DNA of 14,750 nucleotides from contig CAZPGP010000024.1 of assembly GCA_964586395.1 (NCBI GenBank), positions 1 through 14,750 on the forward strand, read 5' to 3'. This document shows positions 11,235 to 14,750 of the stretch, in pieces. The stretch comes from DATEFF01 sp964586395. GTDB lineage: Bacteria > Patescibacteriota > Saccharimonadia > Saccharimonadales > EFPC-124. The position numbers and the translations under genes are program-made. Every line of letters starts with the position of its first letter. Position 1 is the first letter of the stretch. Under the pieces are notes generated by a model. The model worked only from the letters and a program-made list of their open reading frames with translations, was not told the DNA's origin and ran no database searches.

Positions 11235-11870
11235 TTAGGCGTTAGTTTCGCCCTTGTAGATCCAAACCTTTACACCGACGATACCGGCGCCAGGCAGCTG
11301 TGCGGTTGCCTGGTGGTAGTCGATGTTGGCGCGAAGGGTGTGCAGTGGTACAGAACCCTGGATTTCCTTCTCGTGTCGGCTCATTTCCGCACCATTCAGT
11401 CGACCGGCAACCTGGATACGAATACCCCTGGCACCTGCATTCATGGTGTTCAGTGCGCTCATCTTGATTGCACGGCGGAAGTTAATGCGGCGTTCGAGCT
11501 GGCGAGCGATGTTCTCGGCAACCAGCTTTGCGGCCAGTTCAGGTCGCTTGACTTCTTCGATGTTGATACGAACCTGGCGGTCCATAATCTTCTCGATATC
11601 AGCCTTTAGCTCCTGGGCACCTGCACCACCGCGACCGATAACAACACCAGCCTTGGCTGTGAAGATAGTAACGGTTACGAGGTTTGGTGCGCGCTCGATG
11701 TCAGTCTTGGCAATCGTTGCGCGAGTCGCGAACTTCTTTTCGATCAGGTCGCGAACCTTCAAGTCTTGGTGGAGGAACGTTGCGTAGTCGCGCTTGTTAG
11801 CGAACCACTTCGAACGCCAGTCTTTGTTGACCTGAAGACGAAAGCTAATTGGGTTTACTTTTTGGCCCAT
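11235..11870 (-). CDS. rpsC: 30S ribosomal protein S3 (uS3)
   Basis: S3 lies at the mRNA entry channel and takes part in unwinding mRNA structure. The 211 residues (E. coli 233) begin MGQKVNPISFRLQVNKDW. The type II KH domain has its GXXG-like loop in VVIGRGGAGAQELKADI (about 76-93). The C-terminal domain carries RQLERRINFRRAIKMSALN, which keeps the RR..K basic cluster of the mRNA helicase site, and GAEMSRHEKEIQGSVPLHTL. The shorter length reflects a missing C-terminal tail, common in many bacteria. The ATG at 11870 is one base past the rplV stop. Confidence 0.97.
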   Translation of the reverse strand: MGQKVNPISFRLQVNKDWRSKWFANKRDYATFLHQDLKVRDLIEKKFATRATIAKTDIERAPNLVTVTIFTAKAGVVIGRGGAGAQELKADIEKIMDRQVRINIEEVKRPELAAKLVAENIARQLERRINFRRAIKMSALNTMNAGARGIRIQVAGRLNGAEMSRHEKEIQGSVPLHTLRANIDYHQATAQLPGAGIVGVKVWIYKGETNA

Positions 11871-11871
11871 C

Positions 11872-12264
11872 TTATGCCTCCTTCTCGGCCTTCTTTTCGG
11901 CCGGCTTAGCTTCAGTTGTCTTCTTTGGCTTCTCGGCGCCGGTCAGAACAACCTTGATGTGGCTGGTCTTTTTCTGGTAAGGGAGGGCGCGTCCCTGTGC
12001 GGCTGGGCGGAATCGCTTAATACGAGTACCGGCAGTGATAGTCAGGTGCTCGATGATCAGGCTATTTGCGTCAGCCTTGTGGTTGGTGACAGCGTTAGCC
12101 TTTGCACTGGCGATTGCCTTCTGCACTGGCTTAGCTGCACGCTTTGGGGTGTGCTCGAGAATAACGAGCGCGTCGGCGACGGTTCGGCCACGAACAAGAC
12201 TAGCAACGAGGCTAACCTTGCGTGGGCTCATGCGTACGCCTTTAGCGAGGGCGGTAACTTGCAT
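11872..12264 (-). CDS. rplV: 50S ribosomal protein L22 (uL22)
   Basis: L22 lines the exit tunnel with its extended beta-hairpin. The 130 residues begin with the family AKGVRMSPRKVSLVASLVRG (about 7-26). The hairpin region has ITAGTRIKRFRPAAQGRALP (about 76-95), and the core ends with KKTSHIKVVLTG. After that comes a Lys/Glu/Ala-rich tail of about 20 residues (from AEKPKKTTEAKPAEKKAEKE), absent in the 110-residue E. coli protein. The ATG at 12264 overlaps the rpsS stop by one base (TAATG). Confidence 0.97.
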   Translation of the reverse strand: MQVTALAKGVRMSPRKVSLVASLVRGRTVADALVILEHTPKRAAKPVQKAIASAKANAVTNHKADANSLIIEHLTITAGTRIKRFRPAAQGRALPYQKKTSHIKVVLTGAEKPKKTTEAKPAEKKAEKEA

Positions 12265-12524
12265 TACTTTTTACCCCCGTGGGTGCGGAACTTGCGTGTT
12301 GGAGAAAACTCACCGAGTTTGTGGCCAACCATGTTCTCGCTAACGAATACTGGCACGTGTACACGACCGTTGTGAACAGCGATAGTGCGGCCCACCATCT
12401 CTGGGAAGATAGTGCTGGCGCGTGCCCAAGTCTTGATGACGGTTCGGTCGTTAGAGCCCAAAGCCATTACTTTTTTGGCTAGCTTTGGATCAATGTATGG
12501 ACCTTTCTTAAGTGAACGACTCAT
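12264..12524 (-). CDS. rpsS: 30S ribosomal protein S19 (uS19)
   Basis: S19 forms a head complex with S13 and contacts the large subunit. The 86 residues start MSRSLKKGPYIDPKLAKKVM. They include TVIKTWARASTIFPEMVGRT (about 28-47), the AVHNGRVHVPVFVSENMVGH segment and GEFSPTRKFRTHGGKK at the end, all family hallmarks. The length is close to the usual 88-93. The ATG at 12524 is three bases after the rplB stop, with GAGGAAA upstream. Coupling to rplV by the shared TAATG is likely. Confidence 0.97.
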   Translation of the reverse strand: MSRSLKKGPYIDPKLAKKVMALGSNDRTVIKTWARASTIFPEMVGRTIAVHNGRVHVPVFVSENMVGHKLGEFSPTRKFRTHGGKK

Positions 12525-12527
12525 ATA

Positions 12528-13364
12528 CTATTTCCTCTTCGCCTCATGACGACTTTTTACAATCATCTTACTAGTTGCTTTACGGCGTCGGGTTCGGTAA
12601 CCAAGTGTCAGCTGACCCCATGGAGTGCGTGGAGCCTTACCAGTACCGTGACGTCCACCGTCACCACCACCATGTGGGTGATCTGCGGCGTTCATAACGA
12701 CACCACGCACACTTGGGCGGATGCCCTTGCGACGGTTGCGACCGGCAGAACCGATCTTGATGTTCTGGTGCTGTTCGTTGCCGACAACACCTAGAGTAGC
12801 CATACATTCGACGCGGAAACGACGAACTTCGCCTGAAGGCATCTTCACCTGAGCGTAGTCGCCTTCCTTAGCCATCAGCTGAGCCTTGGTGCCCGCGCTG
12901 CGGACAGCCTGGCCGCCCTTGCCTGGTTGGAGTTCAATGTTGTAAATGAACGTACCAGTTGGGACAGCGCTGAGTGGCATGCGGTTGCTGGTTTCAACAG
13001 CTACGTTTGCGCCGCTCGTGATAGTCTTGCCAACCTTCATGTTGTTGTCAGCGATCACGTAGTGGTACAGGCCGTGCTGGTCTTTGACACGAGCGATACG
13101 AGCAGAACGGTTAGGGTCGTACTCGATGTGCTCGATGGTAGCAACAGTACCGGCGGCCAACTGGTGGTTAACGATACGGTAGAAGCGCTTAACACCACCA
13201 CCGCGGTGACGGGTGGTAATGCGGCCCTGGTTGTTGCGACCAGCGGTTGACTTCTTGATACGAATCAGAGACTTGAGCGGCTTACGGGTCGTAATACGGT
13301 CAAAGTCCTGGCTGGTCATACCGCGACGGGCTGGAGTGGTTGGGTTGTATTGCTTAATAGCCAT
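12528..13364 (-). CDS. rplB: 50S ribosomal protein L2 (uL2)
   Basis: L2 is needed for subunit association, tRNA binding and peptidyl-transferase activity. The 278 residues show the OB and SH3-like domains with RNNQGRITTRHRGGGVKRFY (about 43-62), then MPLSAVPTGTFIYNIELQPG (about 129-148), and the signature GVVMNAADHPHGGGDGG with the histidine corresponding to E. coli H229. The basic C-terminus (TRRRKATSKMIVKSRHEAKR) is normal. The length matches the family (273-277). The ATG at 13364 shares one base with the rplW stop. Confidence 0.98.
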   Translation of the reverse strand: MAIKQYNPTTPARRGMTSQDFDRITTRKPLKSLIRIKKSTAGRNNQGRITTRHRGGGVKRFYRIVNHQLAAGTVATIEHIEYDPNRSARIARVKDQHGLYHYVIADNNMKVGKTITSGANVAVETSNRMPLSAVPTGTFIYNIELQPGKGGQAVRSAGTKAQLMAKEGDYAQVKMPSGEVRRFRVECMATLGVVGNEQHQNIKIGSAGRNRRKGIRPSVRGVVMNAADHPHGGGDGGRHGTGKAPRTPWGQLTLGYRTRRRKATSKMIVKSRHEAKRK

Positions 13365-13675
13365 TACTTCTTCTCCTCGGTGGCTGGAGCTTCAACTTCG
13401 TCGAAGATCTTGATGCTGTCGCCCTCGACCAGAGTGACATATGCTTTCTTAACGTCGCTGCGGAAGCCTTCGTAAGGCTTGCCGTTGCGGATTGTCTTCT
13501 TACGCTTGCCCTTTGCGATCACCATGCGAGCGTCTGCAACCTTCACGCCGTACTGTGCAGTAACGGCAGCGATGATCTGCTGCTTGTTGGCGGTCACTGG
13601 GACCTTAAATACGTAGGTGTTTTCCTGTGACTGGCCGTAGGCCTTCTCGCTAATGTGTGGAATGAGTGTCAACAT
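13364..13675 (-). CDS. rplW: 50S ribosomal protein L23 (uL23)
   Basis: L23 forms the docking site for trigger factor and SRP at the tunnel exit. The 103 residues contain PHISEKAYGQSQENTYVFKV (about 6-25) and the KQQIIAAVTAQYGVKVADAR helix (about 31-50). The extended loop has KRKKTIRNGKPYEGFRSDVK, and the strand KKAYVTLVEGDSIKIFDEV follows. It ends with an acidic APATEEKK tail. The ATG at 13675 is three bases after the rplD stop, and the stop is shared with rplB. Confidence 0.96.
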   Translation of the reverse strand: MLTLIPHISEKAYGQSQENTYVFKVPVTANKQQIIAAVTAQYGVKVADARMVIAKGKRKKTIRNGKPYEGFRSDVKKAYVTLVEGDSIKIFDEVEAPATEEKK

Positions 13676-13678
13676 GAT

Positions 13679-14302
13679 TTATGCTCCCAGCCATTCGTTA
13701 ACGGCAGCGAGTGCGTCCTTGGTAATGATGATGCGGTCAGCGTTCAGGATGTTGTAGACGTTCAAGTAAGTTGCCTGAGTCAGGGTAAGGCCCTGCAGGT
13801 TGTTGCTAGAACGAACCAGCTCAGGAGTCTTGTCGGCTACAACGACGACGATGCGCTTGCCCTCAGCCTTTTGAGCTTCGAGGAATGCGACCATGTCTTT
13901 GGTTTTGCCGGTTACCTTGATGTCGTCTACGACGGTGATGACGTCGGCCTTGGCGGCGAGAGTCAGTGCCTGGCGGAGAGCAACGCGCTTGCTAGCGGTG
14001 CTAATAGTCAGGCTGTAGTTCTCGTTACCGAGTGGACCGAATACGATACCACCCTTGCGCCAGATTGGGTTACGAGATGAACCAAATCGTGCGCGGCCGG
14101 TGCCCTTCTGGCGCCATGGCTTCTTACCACCACCACTTACTTCACCGCGGCGAAGTGTCTTGGCGAGGTTAACGCGGCCGTTTGCCAGGTAGGCGTTATA
14201 AGCGAGCTTCAACAGCTCGTGGTTTGGCACTTCTACGTCGAATACACCCTTAGGAAGAGTGGTTGCTTTGGTAGAAGTGGTCTTTGGAGTAGTGTCGGCC
14301 AT
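13679..14302 (-). CDS. rplD: 50S ribosomal protein L4 (uL4)
   Basis: L4 is an early assembly protein whose long loop lines the tunnel; in E. coli it also represses the S10 operon. The 207 residues begin with a Thr-rich leader (about 1-16). The conserved loop has LRRGEVSGGGKKPWRQKGTG (about 51-70), ARFGSSRNPIWRKGGIVFGP follows, and the globular domain ends with ITKDALAAVNEWLGA. The length is close to 201 in E. coli. The ATG at 14302 is one base after the rplC stop. Whether L4-mediated control exists cannot be judged, as the S10 leader lies outside the window. Confidence 0.97.
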   Translation of the reverse strand: MADTTPKTTSTKATTLPKGVFDVEVPNHELLKLAYNAYLANGRVNLAKTLRRGEVSGGGKKPWRQKGTGRARFGSSRNPIWRKGGIVFGPLGNENYSLTISTASKRVALRQALTLAAKADVITVVDDIKVTGKTKDMVAFLEAQKAEGKRIVVVVADKTPELVRSSNNLQGLTLTQATYLNVYNILNADRIIITKDALAAVNEWLGA

Positions 14303-14303
14303 A

Positions 14304-14750
14304 TTACTTTACCTCTCCGAGTACAACCAGGCTGCGGCGTGGGCCAGGGACTGCGCCCTTAACACCGATAAGGTTGTTCTCTTTGTCTACAAGGGCTACA
14401 ACCAAATTTTTGACTGTAACTTGCTCGGCACCCATACGGCCTGCCATGCGCTTACCCTTAAAGACTTTTTGTGGATACATTGAGCCGATCGAACCAGGCT
14501 TGCGAACGTTACCGTTACCGCCGTGGGTGCTCTTGCTTGTATTGAAATTGTTTCGCTTAACGTTACCAGCGAAGCCTTTACCCTTGCTGGTGCCGGTTAC
14601 GTCGATGTGGTCACCAACCTCGAAGGCAGTAACGTCAACCTCAACGCCGACTTTTACGTCGTCGCCTAGTTCAACATCGCGGAACTCGCGAATAAATTTT
14701 GGTGTCACGCCTGCTGCCTTGACGTGGCCAGCAACGGCATTGCTCAGGTT
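14304..14750 (-). CDS. rplC: 50S ribosomal protein L3 (uL3), 5' end outside window
   Basis: L3 is an early assembly protein that reaches toward the peptidyl-transferase centre. The open frame continues to the window edge; a GTG at 14708 is internal, since the codons before it (NLSNAVAGHVKAAGVTPKFI) continue the L3 sequence. The 148 visible residues are the C-terminal two-thirds of a normal protein of about 205-215 residues. They include the DVTGTSKGKGFAGNVKRNNF loop, the KSTHGGNGNVRKPGSIGSMY segment and VFKGKRMAGRMGAEQVTVKN. The start and the preceding rpsJ should lie just beyond the right edge. Confidence 0.96.
   Translation of the reverse strand, partial: NLSNAVAGHVKAAGVTPKFIREFRDVELGDDVKVGVEVDVTAFEVGDHIDVTGTSKGKGFAGNVKRNNFNTSKSTHGGNGNVRKPGSIGSMYPQKVFKGKRMAGRMGAEQVTVKNLVVALVDKENNLIGVKGAVPGPRRSLVVLGEVK

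Noticed and set aside
14708..14750. GTG at 14708 as the start of L3
   Set aside because: The frame stays open to the window edge with L3-like sequence, so the gene is merely cut by the window.
1..14750. A novel defence, mobile or biosynthetic system
   Set aside because: Apart from one 84-aa gene, every protein is a standard ribosomal, secretion, initiation or RNA polymerase component; no transposase, integrase, repeat array or unfamiliar multi-gene set is seen.

Overview
The window is a dense ribosomal-protein cluster, all on the minus strand, so transcription runs from the right edge to the left. It holds most of the S10, spc and alpha operons. Reading from the right edge the order is: L3 (5' part outside the window), L4, L23, L2, S19, L22, S3, L16, L29, S17, L14, L24, L5, S14, S8, L6, L18, S5, L15; then secY; then infA, L36, S13, S11, S4, rpoA, L17, L13, S9. 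A small unrecognised gene (33..287) with its own promoter lies past the terminator.

The organism is a bacterium with moderate GC, using UGA as a normal stop (infA and the 84-aa gene end in TGA). Several traits point to a reduced genome, probably Candidatus Patescibacteria (CPR) and perhaps Saccharibacteria; the lineage is inference. L30 (rpmD) is missing between S5 and L15. adk and map are missing between secY and infA. rplM-rpsI follows directly on rplQ. S4, S14 and L36 all lack zinc-binding cysteines. Spacing is extremely tight, with seven one-base stop/start overlaps.

Three breaks interrupt the cluster. At 6182..6281 an intrinsic-terminator-like hairpin follows rplO and a likely extended -10 promoter precedes secY. 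At 4513..4726 there are two good sigma70-type promoters, a 5' leader hairpin and an operator-like dyad upstream of infA. At 288..473 a strong bidirectional terminator ends the cluster and a separate promoter serves the 84-aa gene. secY and infA, the first genes after the two internal breaks, both lack a visible Shine-Dalgarno site, whereas the internal genes examined have one.

Together the genes supply ribosome subunits, the translocon channel SecY, initiation factor IF-1 and the RNA polymerase alpha subunit, which is the usual bacterial coupling of translation, secretion and transcription machinery. I see no mobile element, CRISPR array, tRNA, rRNA or defence system. The points worth a second look are the infA control region, residue changes at normally conserved ribosomal sites (S11, L16, L36), the long IF-1 tail, and the unknown small protein.
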